Of a DNA stretch of 64,000 bases, positions 32,937-39,379 are shown one piece after another. Position 1 is the stretch's first letter. Each line of letters begins with the position of its first letter. The stretch spans positions 1 to 64,000 of the forward strand of contig JAJRXC010000058.1 of the NCBI GenBank assembly GCA_024276495.1, read 5' to 3'. A program made the position numbers and the translations under genes. The notes beneath the pieces are model-generated. The model did no database searches, was not told the origin of the DNA, and saw only the letters and a program-made list of their open reading frames with translations. Source of the DNA: Actinomycetes bacterium (GTDB lineage Bacteria > Actinomycetota > Acidimicrobiia > Acidimicrobiales > Aldehydirespiratoraceae).

Positions 32937-33821
32937 GTGAACGAGACCGACCCGGCGACGCCGTCCTTCGTGCCCTACGGCGCATTGGCGCTGGGCGTCG
33001 CGCTCCTCGGTCTCGTCGGCTACCTCGGTTTCGTCGTCTACCCGAGCCTGGATCTCTCCGCCGGCGTCGGCGTCGGGCTGATCGCCCTCGCGACGGCCGC
33101 CGGGATCGCGTCGTTCTTCTCACCGTGCTCGTTCCCGCTGCTCGTCGGCATGCTCGGTCGACCGGTCGCCGAGCGAGCCGGGACCGACGGGGCGCGCCGG
33201 TCGACGCGTCGCTCCCTCGCGTTCGCGGCGGCGCTCTCGTTCGGCGTCGTCGTCTTTCTCGGCCTGCTCGGCGCGGTGATCGCCCTGGGTGGCGATGCGG
33301 TGGTCGAAGGCGTCGACTTCACCAGCACGGCCGGCCGGGTGCTGCGGGTCTCGGTGGGAACCTTCCTGATCCTCGTCGGCCTGATCCAGATCGGTCATCT
33401 CCGGGTTCCGCTCCGGCGTTTCCAACCCTCGCTCGAACGGTTCCTCCGGCGTCAACGCCGTGAGAGCAGGGGGCAGGGCCCACCGCGTCTGGGCCGGTTC
33501 GCGCTCTTCGGGTTCGGCTACCTGGCCGCCGGATTCGGTTGAACGGGTCCGATCCTGGCCGGTCTGGTCGGACAATCCCTCGTCGCCGGCGGCGCGACCG
33601 CCGCGCTCGTGGCGTTCGGCATCGCGGCGCTGATGATCGTGATCCTCATGTTCGTCCTCGCCCTGGTCGTCGGCGCCGCGCAGCAACGAACCGTCGATGC
33701 TCTCAAAGCCGGCGCCCCGACGGTGAAGCGGTGGGGCGGGCGGGTCCTGGTGATCGTCGGCGTGTGGTTCATCACCCTGGGCGTCTTCTCCGACTTCTTC
33801 GCCGACGTGTTCCCGGTCTGA
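32937..33821 (+). CDS. ccdA: CcdA/DsbD-type thiol-disulphide transporter with in-frame UGA (candidate selenoprotein)
   Basis: A six- to seven-helix membrane protein that would move reducing equivalents across the membrane. GTG 32937 follows GGAGAGG nine bases upstream. First redox motif: FFSPCSFPLLVGMLG (about residue 61). The codon of residue 202 is TGA (33540-33542) and the same frame continues without a stop to 33821. The residues round it, GYLAAGFG-*-TGPILAGL, align with the family motif ending C-x-GPILA, so UGA replaces exactly the second catalytic cysteine. A hairpin with GGUCU at +19 to +23 after UGA follows. If read as selenocysteine the protein has 294 residues; if not, it is truncated at 201 or a pseudogene. 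Downstream residues retain three hydrophobic helices. Confidence 0.75.
33540..33573 (+). promoter_or_regulatory. UGA codon with candidate bacterial SECIS hairpin
   Basis: Starting four bases after UGA, GUCCGAUC (33547-33554) pairs with GGUCGGAC (33566-33573), eight contiguous pairs with one wobble, enclosing an 11-base loop that ends in GGUCU. A second fold pairs CUGGCC (33555-33560) with GGUCGG (33566-33571) and exposes GGUCU alone. GGUCU occupies +19 to +23 after UGA, the position and sequence I recall for the E. coli fdhF SECIS loop. Confidence 0.6.
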
Positions 33822-33835
33822 GTGCGACCGGTGCG

Positions 33836-34114
33836 TCAGTCGGCGGGGTCGCGTCCGCTCGCTCGGGTCAGGGCCACCTTGTCGACCTTGCCGATGGGGA
33901 GCATCGGGAGCTCGTCGAGCACCACGATCTCCTTCGGGACCTCGTAGTTGGCGACGAGGGCGGGTGTGTCGCCACCCTCGATCTCGATGACGGCCTCGAA
34001 GGTCGCCGGCGCCGCCCCGTCGCCCCGGACGACGAGGTCTCGAAGCGTGACGCGACCCCGGACCCGGTTGTCGGCGAGCACGGGCGCGATGATCCGGACC
34101 CGGTCGAGGCCGTG
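33836..34114 (-). pseudogene. chimeric gene remnant: MaoC dehydratase tail joined to acyl-CoA ligase tail
   Basis: An open minus-strand stretch of 92 codons without a plausible start. Residues 1-55 (HGLDRVRIIAPVLADNRVRG ... EIEGGDTPALVA) resemble the C-terminal half of NodN/MaoC-type dehydratases, and residues 56-92 (NYEVPKEIVVLDELPMLPIG then KVDKVALTR) are the C-terminal end of an AMP-forming acyl-CoA ligase, including the conserved GKVDK lysine. The join at ALVA-NYEVP looks like a deletion that fused two genes at a short shared sequence. With no N-terminus for either enzyme it cannot be functional. The rest of 33822-34232 holds only the G-rich element and the ribosome site of the next gene. 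Confidence 0.65.
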
Positions 34115-34161
34115 GGGCGGCGAGTCTCGGAAAGTTCTCCTTGCCTTCCCCGGGCGGCTTG

Positions 34162-34183
34162 ATAGGGTAGGGGGGTAAGGGTA
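34162..34183. promoter_or_regulatory. GGGTA-repeat element upstream of cyclopropane synthase gene
   Basis: Three GGGTA units occur within 22 bases (AGGGTAG, GGGGGTAAGG, GGTAC). The central part is shared with the element at 30792-30810. It sits about 50 bases before the start of the cyclopropane synthase gene; TAGGGT at 34163-34168 could be a -10 element. Confidence 0.35.
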
Positions 34184-34232
34184 CGGCAGGGTGAACTTGC
34201 AACCCAGACCCGAACGTGCGAAGGAGGCGATC

Positions 34233-35612
34233 ATGGCCGTTGCGAACGAGATCTCGCAAGATCGACAGGCCCTCGAAGCCGAAGACCGGAGTCCCCGACC
34301 CCTCGACTGCTCCCGGCGCCGACGCCCGAGAACGAAACCCCGACGGGCGCAGGACGTGACGACGGAGCATCTGCTCCGCTCCCTGCTCGGCGACGACTTC
34401 GGCGGGCTTCGGATCGAGGTGTACGACGGAACCGACCTCGGATCGCCCGATGCGGCCACCACGGTCCGGATCATGTCCCCCGACTTCTTCCACCGGGTCG
34501 TCGTCGGCGGTGGCCGAGAGCTCGCGTTGGCCCGCGCCTACGTCGCCGGCGACATCGAGATCCACGGCGACATCTACGGCCTGTTCGACATCCGGGACCG
34601 CATCGGGAAGATCGACCTCGATCTGTCCCTGCTCCGCGACATCGGCCAACAGCTCGGAATCCGGAGAATCACAGACGTCGCCAAACTCCGACCGCTTCCC
34701 CCGCCACCCGAAGAAGCCAGGATCAAAGGGATACGGCACACCCGCGACCGCGACGCCCAGGCGATCTCGTCGCACTACGACGTCTCCAACGACTTCTACC
34801 GTCTCTTTCTCGGCCCCACGATGACCTACTCCTGCGCCGTCTTCGAAGACGAGTCCGACGATCTCGACACCGCCCAGACCAACAAGTACGACCTCATCTG
34901 TCGCAAGCTCGGGCTCGAACCCGGGATGCGACTCCTCGACATCGGCTGCGGTTGGGGCGGGATGGCGATCCACGCCGGCTCCCACTACGGCGTGCACGTC
35001 GTGGGGATCACGATCTCCCGGCGCCAGCACGAACTGGCCGAGAAACGAGTTGCCGAGGCCGGGCTCGCCGACCGCGTGGAGATCCGGCTCCAGGACTACC
35101 GGGACGTCGCCGATGGTCCGTTCGACGCGATCTCGTCGATCGGGATGTTCGAACACGTCGGCCAGAAGCGACTCGACGCCTACCTCGGCCAGGTGGCCCG
35201 CCTCCTCGGCCCCCAAGGGCGCCTGCTCAACCACGCGATCAACCGGTCGGTCGCGGCGCGGCGGGCCCGGATCGACCCGAACGGATTCATGGGTCGGTAC
35301 GTGTTCCCCGACGGCGAGCTCCTCGAAGCGGGGCAGGTGGTGTCGGCCGTCAACCGCAACGGACTCGAGGTCCGACATCTCGAGTCGCTGCGCGAGCACT
35401 ACGCCCGGACCCTTCGTCTCTGGGTTCGCCGGCTCGAGGAGAACTGGGACGAAGCGGTGGCGCTGACCTCGATCGGTCGAGCTCGCGTGTGGCGCCTCTA
35501 CATGGCCGCCTCGGCGATCGGCTTTGAGTCCAACGAGCTCAACATCACCCAGATCCTGGCGACGAAGACGACCGACGGCACGTCGGGCGTCGGGCTTCGG
35601 CCTGACTGGTGA
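34233..35612 (+). CDS. cfa: cyclopropane-fatty-acyl-phospholipid synthase family methyltransferase
   Basis: A 459-residue enzyme that methylates or cyclopropanates unsaturated acyl chains of phospholipids using SAM. The N-terminal ~150 residues include SPDFFHRVVVGGGRELALARAYVAGDIE, typical of Cfa enzymes; SSHYDVSNDFYRLFLGPTMTYSCAVFE leads into SAM motif I LLDIGCGWGGMAIHAGSHYG. ISSIGMFEHVGQKRLDAY and HAINRSVA are further family motifs. ATG 34233 has a strong GAAGGAGG site at six bases, preferred over GTG 34191. Probably regulated through the G-rich element upstream; the locus lies next to lipid-gene debris. Confidence 0.92.
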   Translation: MAVANEISQDRQALEAEDRSPRPLDCSRRRRPRTKPRRAQDVTTEHLLRSLLGDDFGGLRIEVYDGTDLGSPDAATTVRIMSPDFFHRVVVGGGRELALARAYVAGDIEIHGDIYGLFDIRDRIGKIDLDLSLLRDIGQQLGIRRITDVAKLRPLPPPPEEARIKGIRHTRDRDAQAISSHYDVSNDFYRLFLGPTMTYSCAVFEDESDDLDTAQTNKYDLICRKLGLEPGMRLLDIGCGWGGMAIHAGSHYGVHVVGITISRRQHELAEKRVAEAGLADRVEIRLQDYRDVADGPFDAISSIGMFEHVGQKRLDAYLGQVARLLGPQGRLLNHAINRSVAARRARIDPNGFMGRYVFPDGELLEAGQVVSAVNRNGLEVRHLESLREHYARTLRLWVRRLEENWDEAVALTSIGRARVWRLYMAASAIGFESNELNITQILATKTTDGTSGVGLRPDW

Positions 35613-35632
35613 AGCGAGATCGGCCCTCCCAC

Positions 35633-35638
35633 TAGGCT
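35633..35638 (+). promoter_or_regulatory. -10-like TAGGCT upstream of YHS-nuo operon
   Basis: TAGGCT 89 bases before the YHS gene is the best promoter candidate for the YHS-nuo operon. The -35 position (about 35610) shows only a weak TGAAGC. Confidence 0.35.
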
Positions 35639-35721
35639 GCCGCAGGCGACGTGCGCAGCGTCGACGAGTGGTGGGTCAACGAACAACGAAGAAGGAACGA
35701 ACAACTACCAAGGAGAGAGTC

Positions 35722-35868
35722 ATGTCGGCAAAAGATCCCGTGTGCGGAATGGTCATCGAGGAAAAGGACGCAGTCGGCACGAGCGTGCACAACGGCACCA
35801 CCTACCACTTCTGTTCGATGGACTGCAAAGAGGAGTTCGACGAGAACCCCGAGGACTACGCGGACTGA
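35722..35868 (+). CDS. stand-alone YHS-domain protein
   Basis: A 48-residue protein, MSAKDPVCGMVIEEKDAVGT followed by YHFCSMDCKEEFDENPEDYAD. DPVCGM and YHFCS..C are the complete YHS motif, a treble-clef-like metal-binding module often tied to copper or iron handling; the fused C-terminal YHS domain of the copper ATPase at 21532 is a close match. ATG 35722 follows AGGAGAGAG. It precedes nuoA by 38 bases on the same strand and may be the first gene of the complex I-like operon, possibly as a metal donor. Confidence 0.85.
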   Translation: MSAKDPVCGMVIEEKDAVGTSVHNGTTYHFCSMDCKEEFDENPEDYAD

Positions 35869-35906
35869 CCCGGGGCGGACACGTTTCGACAAGGGAGGGA
35901 CCGCAC

Positions 35907-36260
35907 ATGGTCGGAATCGGTGCCGCGCTGGTCGTCTTCGTCGCGACCCTGATCGCGGTCGGTGTGCTGCAATGGGTCTGGGCCGCGGCCGGCGAGCACG
36001 ACTTCGCCGTTCCGGAACGGGTGCCCTTCGCCGGTGGCGCCGAGCCGGAGTTCCATGCGTGGAACCGGTTCCACATCCGCTACTACGCGATGGCGCTCCT
36101 TTTCCTCGCGTTCGACATGGAGATGGTGTTCATGTACCCGTGGGCGGTCGTCTTCGTCCGCGAGGGTGCGCTGGCCCTCATCGAGATGCTGATGTTCATC
36201 CTGATCCTGGTGGTGGGCATGGTCTACGCCTGGCGTGAGAAGAGCTTCGAGTGGGCCTGA
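35907..36260 (+). CDS. nuoA: NADH-quinone oxidoreductase subunit A-like
   Basis: A 117-residue subunit with three helices. The conserved segment WNRFHIRYYAMALLFLAFDMEMVFMYPWAVVF contains the FDMEMVFMYPWA signature of NuoA, whose acidic residues shape the quinone-coupled E-channel. ATG 35907 follows GGGAGGG. Overlaps the start of the NuoB/D-like gene by ten bases. Opens an eight-subunit set (A, B/D-like, H, J, K, L, M, N). Confidence 0.92.
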   Translation: MVGIGAALVVFVATLIAVGVLQWVWAAAGEHDFAVPERVPFAGGAEPEFHAWNRFHIRYYAMALLFLAFDMEMVFMYPWAVVFVREGALALIEMLMFILILVVGMVYAWREKSFEWA

Positions 36261-37531
36261 GATCCCGGTTGGCGAGAATGGCCGGTGCCGGCGAGGCACC
36301 CGTTTTCGTCGTCGCCGGTGGGGGCGCCCGTTCGGCGCTCCACCAGCTCCGACTGGCCGAGGGGATCCGAATCGTGGCGACCCCACGCCACGCAGCCGTG
36401 TTGTTGATCGTCGGTCGGGTCACCGAGGCCGCGACGGAATCGATCCGACACGTGCACGACCAGATGGCCGGACCCCGGGTGACCGTCGCGTGGGGCCATC
36501 CCGAGCCGACGGCAGTCCCGGTGCGGGCCGCGACCGATGGCGGCGTCGCCGAAGCGACCGAGCTGATCCGGCGACAGTTCCACAACGTGGTGAACGGCGT
36601 GATCGCCCCGGAGCCGGTATGGCTCCCCGACATCGACCCGGTCGAATGGCGAGGCGTCGGGCCCTACGGCCACGGCGGCGCAGGCATGACCGGTGGCACT
36701 CCCTACGGTCGCCCCCTGGCCCTTCGGGCCCCGGCCCGCGACGGCCTCGAGCTCGATGTCCTGCCCCTCACGGTCGGGCCGTGGTTCCCCGCCCTCCCGG
36801 CCGGATTGGCGCTGCGGGTCTCCTTCCAGGGTGACATCGCCCAAGTGGTGGAGGTGGTCTCCGCCGATCTCGTGGGGTTCGAGTCGCCCGGTGGCGTGGT
36901 CGCCCGCACCGGCGAGCCACTGCTCATTCGTGATCTCGAGCTGGCTCGGGCCCGCCACCATCTCGAGTGGATGGCCGACACGTTCCGGCTGGCCGGAATC
37001 GACCGACTGGCCCTCGCGGCCGGTCGCCTCGCCGCGTCGATCGACCCCGGCGACTCGGCCCTCGTCGATCGGCTCGCGACCGGCGCCCGCAGGTCGCTGC
37101 TGGGTCCGATGAGCCTCCGTGGGGTGGGAGTGCTGCCGTCGGACATCGACCTGTCCGGCCTCGGGCCCATCGCCCGGGCCGCGGGGCGAGACGACGACCT
37201 CCGCGCCACCGAACCGGCCTATCGAGAGATCGGCTTCGAGCCCGTGACCCACCACGGTGGCGATGCCTGGGCCCGGTTCGAGCAACGGGCCGCAGAGGCC
37301 GTCCAGGCGATCGAGCTGGCCGGGCGCGCCGGCGATCGTCGGGCCTTCGGCGCCGGCGAGATCGAGGGGCCCGATGGCCGGCACCGGGTGGGCGAGCCGA
37401 CCCCCGCGACGCGCCTCGTGACCCACCTGGAACAGATGCTCACCGGTCTGGAATGGGGCGATCTCGTCACCACCGTGCAATCTCTCGACATCGACATGGA
37501 GTCGGTCACCGTCGGGAGGGCCGCCGCATGA
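36251..37531 (+). CDS. degenerate NuoB/NuoD-like fusion protein lacking cysteines
   Basis: A 426-residue protein without a single cysteine, placed where nuoB, nuoC and nuoD normally stand. Residues ~15-95 (VFVVAGGGARSALHQLRLAE ... HAAVLLIVGRVTEAATESIR ... HDQMAGPRVTVAWGHPEP) follow the NuoB fold pattern, but the loops that should hold the N2-cluster cysteines read GRVTE and AWGHPEP. Residues ~130-426 (YGHGGAGMTGGTPYGRPLAL, LPAGLALRVSFQGDIAQVVE, HHLEWMADTFRLAG) weakly resemble NuoD/hydrogenase large subunit. It cannot carry N2. GTG 36251 is used; ATG 36278 is an alternative. Overlaps nuoH by four bases. Its role may be structural coupling of the membrane arm. Confidence 0.7.
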   Translation: MGLRSRLARMAGAGEAPVFVVAGGGARSALHQLRLAEGIRIVATPRHAAVLLIVGRVTEAATESIRHVHDQMAGPRVTVAWGHPEPTAVPVRAATDGGVAEATELIRRQFHNVVNGVIAPEPVWLPDIDPVEWRGVGPYGHGGAGMTGGTPYGRPLALRAPARDGLELDVLPLTVGPWFPALPAGLALRVSFQGDIAQVVEVVSADLVGFESPGGVVARTGEPLLIRDLELARARHHLEWMADTFRLAGIDRLALAAGRLAASIDPGDSALVDRLATGARRSLLGPMSLRGVGVLPSDIDLSGLGPIARAAGRDDDLRATEPAYREIGFEPVTHHGGDAWARFEQRAAEAVQAIELAGRAGDRRAFGAGEIEGPDGRHRVGEPTPATRLVTHLEQMLTGLEWGDLVTTVQSLDIDMESVTVGRAAA

Positions 37532-38436
37532 CCGTCCTCGGTGTCGTTGTCCAAGTGGCCGCGGTCCTCATCGGGGGCGCCTACCTGTTGGCGGTGGCCG
37601 ACCGGCTCGCCGGTGGCGGCTCCGCGAACGTCCTCGCCGCGCTGGCCCACCCGATAGAGCGTGCGTCCTTCCTGCTGCTCCAGCCGGTGACGACCACCGA
37701 GCGACCGGATCTTCCGGCGTGGATTCTCGCCCCTTCGCTGCTGGCCGGGCTGGCGGCCGTCGGCGCGGTGCCGGTCCCCATCGGCGGACCTTCGGCGGCC
37801 GGTGACATCTCCGCCGGCCTCGTGTTGTTCGGCGCGGCGATGCTCATCGTGCTCGTCGCCGTGTTCATCTTCGGGTGGGCGCCGAACTCGGCGATGCCGA
37901 TGATCGGCGGGTACCGGTTCGCGGCGATGGTCCTGTCGATCGGCATCCCGTTCTCCCTGGTCGTCCTCACCACCGCGATCCCGGCCGAGTCGTTGTCGGT
38001 CGGTGTCATCGTCGAGTCCCAGTCGAATCTCTGGTACATCGTGGTCCAGCCACTGGGCTTCGTGATCTATCTCGTCACCGCCGCGGCGATCGCGTTCTGG
38101 GGCCCCTTCGACCTGCCCGAGGGAGCCGACCTCGCCGGTGGGATCGCCGCCGAGGCCGCGGGGCCCCGGCTGGCCATGTGGCGGCTCGCCCAGGCCGCGT
38201 TGATGGTGACGTTGTCGTTGATGGGCGCCGCCGTTTTCCTGGGCGGCTACCACGGGCCGGTGTTGCCCGGCTGGGGGTGGACCCTCCTCAAGACGGCGTT
38301 GGTGCTGCTCGTGTTGGCATCGACGGGGCGGACCATCGCCCGGATGCGGGTTCAGCGGCTCGTGTGGTTCGGGTGGGTCGTGCTGCTCCCTCTGGCGCTG
38401 GTCGACGTGTTCGTCTCCGGCTGGATCGCACTGTGA
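37528..38436 (+). CDS. nuoH: NADH-quinone oxidoreductase subunit H-like
   Basis: A 302-residue membrane protein with eight helices. VESQSNLWYIVVQPLGFVIYLVTAAAIAFWGPFDLPEGADL matches the NuoH quinone-chamber region (canonical ERPFDLPEAE), with some substitutions in the acidic cluster. The N-terminal QPIAD-like loop is not clearly conserved. Overlaps both neighbours by four bases. It forms the junction between the membrane arm and the missing or replaced Q-module. Confidence 0.87.
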   Translation: MTVLGVVVQVAAVLIGGAYLLAVADRLAGGGSANVLAALAHPIERASFLLLQPVTTTERPDLPAWILAPSLLAGLAAVGAVPVPIGGPSAAGDISAGLVLFGAAMLIVLVAVFIFGWAPNSAMPMIGGYRFAAMVLSIGIPFSLVVLTTAIPAESLSVGVIVESQSNLWYIVVQPLGFVIYLVTAAAIAFWGPFDLPEGADLAGGIAAEAAGPRLAMWRLAQAALMVTLSLMGAAVFLGGYHGPVLPGWGWTLLKTALVLLVLASTGRTIARMRVQRLVWFGWVVLLPLALVDVFVSGWIAL

Positions 38437-39080
38437 ACCCCGGCGCCCTGAGCTACGTGCTCGTCTCGGTGTTCGGCGTCGGCGCGGTGGTGTCGGGCTG
38501 GCTGGTGTTTCGCACCGACTCGATGCTGCGGGCCGCCTACTGGCTCATGGTCTCGTTCGTGGCGGTCGGGGCCATGCTCGTCGTGCTCGATGCCCAGTTC
38601 CTCGGCCTGATCCTCATCCTGATGATGTCCGGCGAGATGACGATCATGGCGATCTTCATGATCATGTTCATGATGAACCCCGCGGGGCTGAACCCGATGG
38701 TGATGGTGCATCAGAACCGTACGGCCATCGCGGCCGGCGTCGGATCCTTCCTCGTGCTCGCGTGGGTCGGCTTGGTCGCCGAGTTCCCCGACCGCCCGGC
38801 GCCCATCGACGATCCGACGGCCGAGCTCGGCGAAGAGCTGCTGGGCCGCTCCATGCTTGTCTTCGAATCGGCCGGTGTCGCCCTCCTCGCGGTCATGATC
38901 GGGGCCATCGCCCTGGCTGCCAAGCGGGGTCGGTTCGGCGACGCCGACGCAGGATCGGTGGAACCCGCCATCGACATCGAGTCGAGCGTCGACCCGGCTG
39001 TCGAGGCGGTCGCCGATGCCGACCACGCCGACGACGCCGACGACCATGGCGCCGGCCACGGGATGGGACACGGCACATGA
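38433..39080 (+). CDS. nuoJ: NADH-quinone oxidoreductase subunit J-like with acidic His-rich tail
   Basis: A 215-residue subunit with five helices; SMLRAAYWLMVSFVAVGAMLVVLDAQFLGLILILMMSGEMTIMAIFMIMFM is the conserved core, including helix 3 of NuoJ with its pi-bulge region. The ~45-residue C-terminal tail ends DADHADDADDHGAGHGMGHG, a His/Asp-rich stretch absent from ordinary NuoJ. GTG 38433 overlaps the nuoH stop; the gene overlaps nuoK by four bases. Confidence 0.87.
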   Translation: MNPGALSYVLVSVFGVGAVVSGWLVFRTDSMLRAAYWLMVSFVAVGAMLVVLDAQFLGLILILMMSGEMTIMAIFMIMFMMNPAGLNPMVMVHQNRTAIAAGVGSFLVLAWVGLVAEFPDRPAPIDDPTAELGEELLGRSMLVFESAGVALLAVMIGAIALAAKRGRFGDADAGSVEPAIDIESSVDPAVEAVADADHADDADDHGAGHGMGHGT

Positions 39081-39379
39081 TCCAGCTTCTTCTCGTCTTC
39101 GCCGCCGCGATCTTCGGCATCGGGGTCTACGGCGCCCTCAGCCAGCAGTCGTTCGTCATGATCATGATGGGCCTCGAGCTGATGTTGAACAGCGCGGTGC
39201 TCGTCGTCATCACATTCTGGTGGGGGACAACAGGCGGAAACCCGGCCGGCCAACTCCTGGTGATCGTGGTGCTGGCGGTGATGGCCATCGAGGCGGCCAT
39301 GGGGTTCGCCCTCGTCACCGCGGTGTACCGATCCCGCAAGGCCGACATCACCGAGAAGCTCAAGAAGTTGCGTTCCTGA
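39077..39379 (+). CDS. nuoK: NADH-quinone oxidoreductase subunit K
   Basis: A 100-residue subunit with three helices. GVYGALSQQSFVMIMMGLELMLNSAVLVVITF contains the membrane-embedded glutamate of the MMGLELMLN motif, and VLAVMAIEAAMGFALVTAVYR the second one. These glutamates are needed for proton translocation and are intact. Overlaps nuoJ by four bases and nuoL by one. Confidence 0.93.
   Translation: MIQLLLVFAAAIFGIGVYGALSQQSFVMIMMGLELMLNSAVLVVITFWWGTTGGNPAGQLLVIVVLAVMAIEAAMGFALVTAVYRSRKADITEKLKKLRS

Noticed and set aside
33540-33821. Two separate genes (a truncated CcdA and a small 70-residue membrane protein)
   Set aside because: The frame is identical on both sides, no stop other than the UGA occurs, no ribosome site precedes the ATG at 33609, and the family motif spans the UGA.
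34114-34474. Longer version of the chimeric remnant, extending upstream on the minus strand
   Set aside because: Upstream of 34114 the frame is antisense to the cyclopropane synthase gene and its promoter, with no similarity to MaoC proteins.
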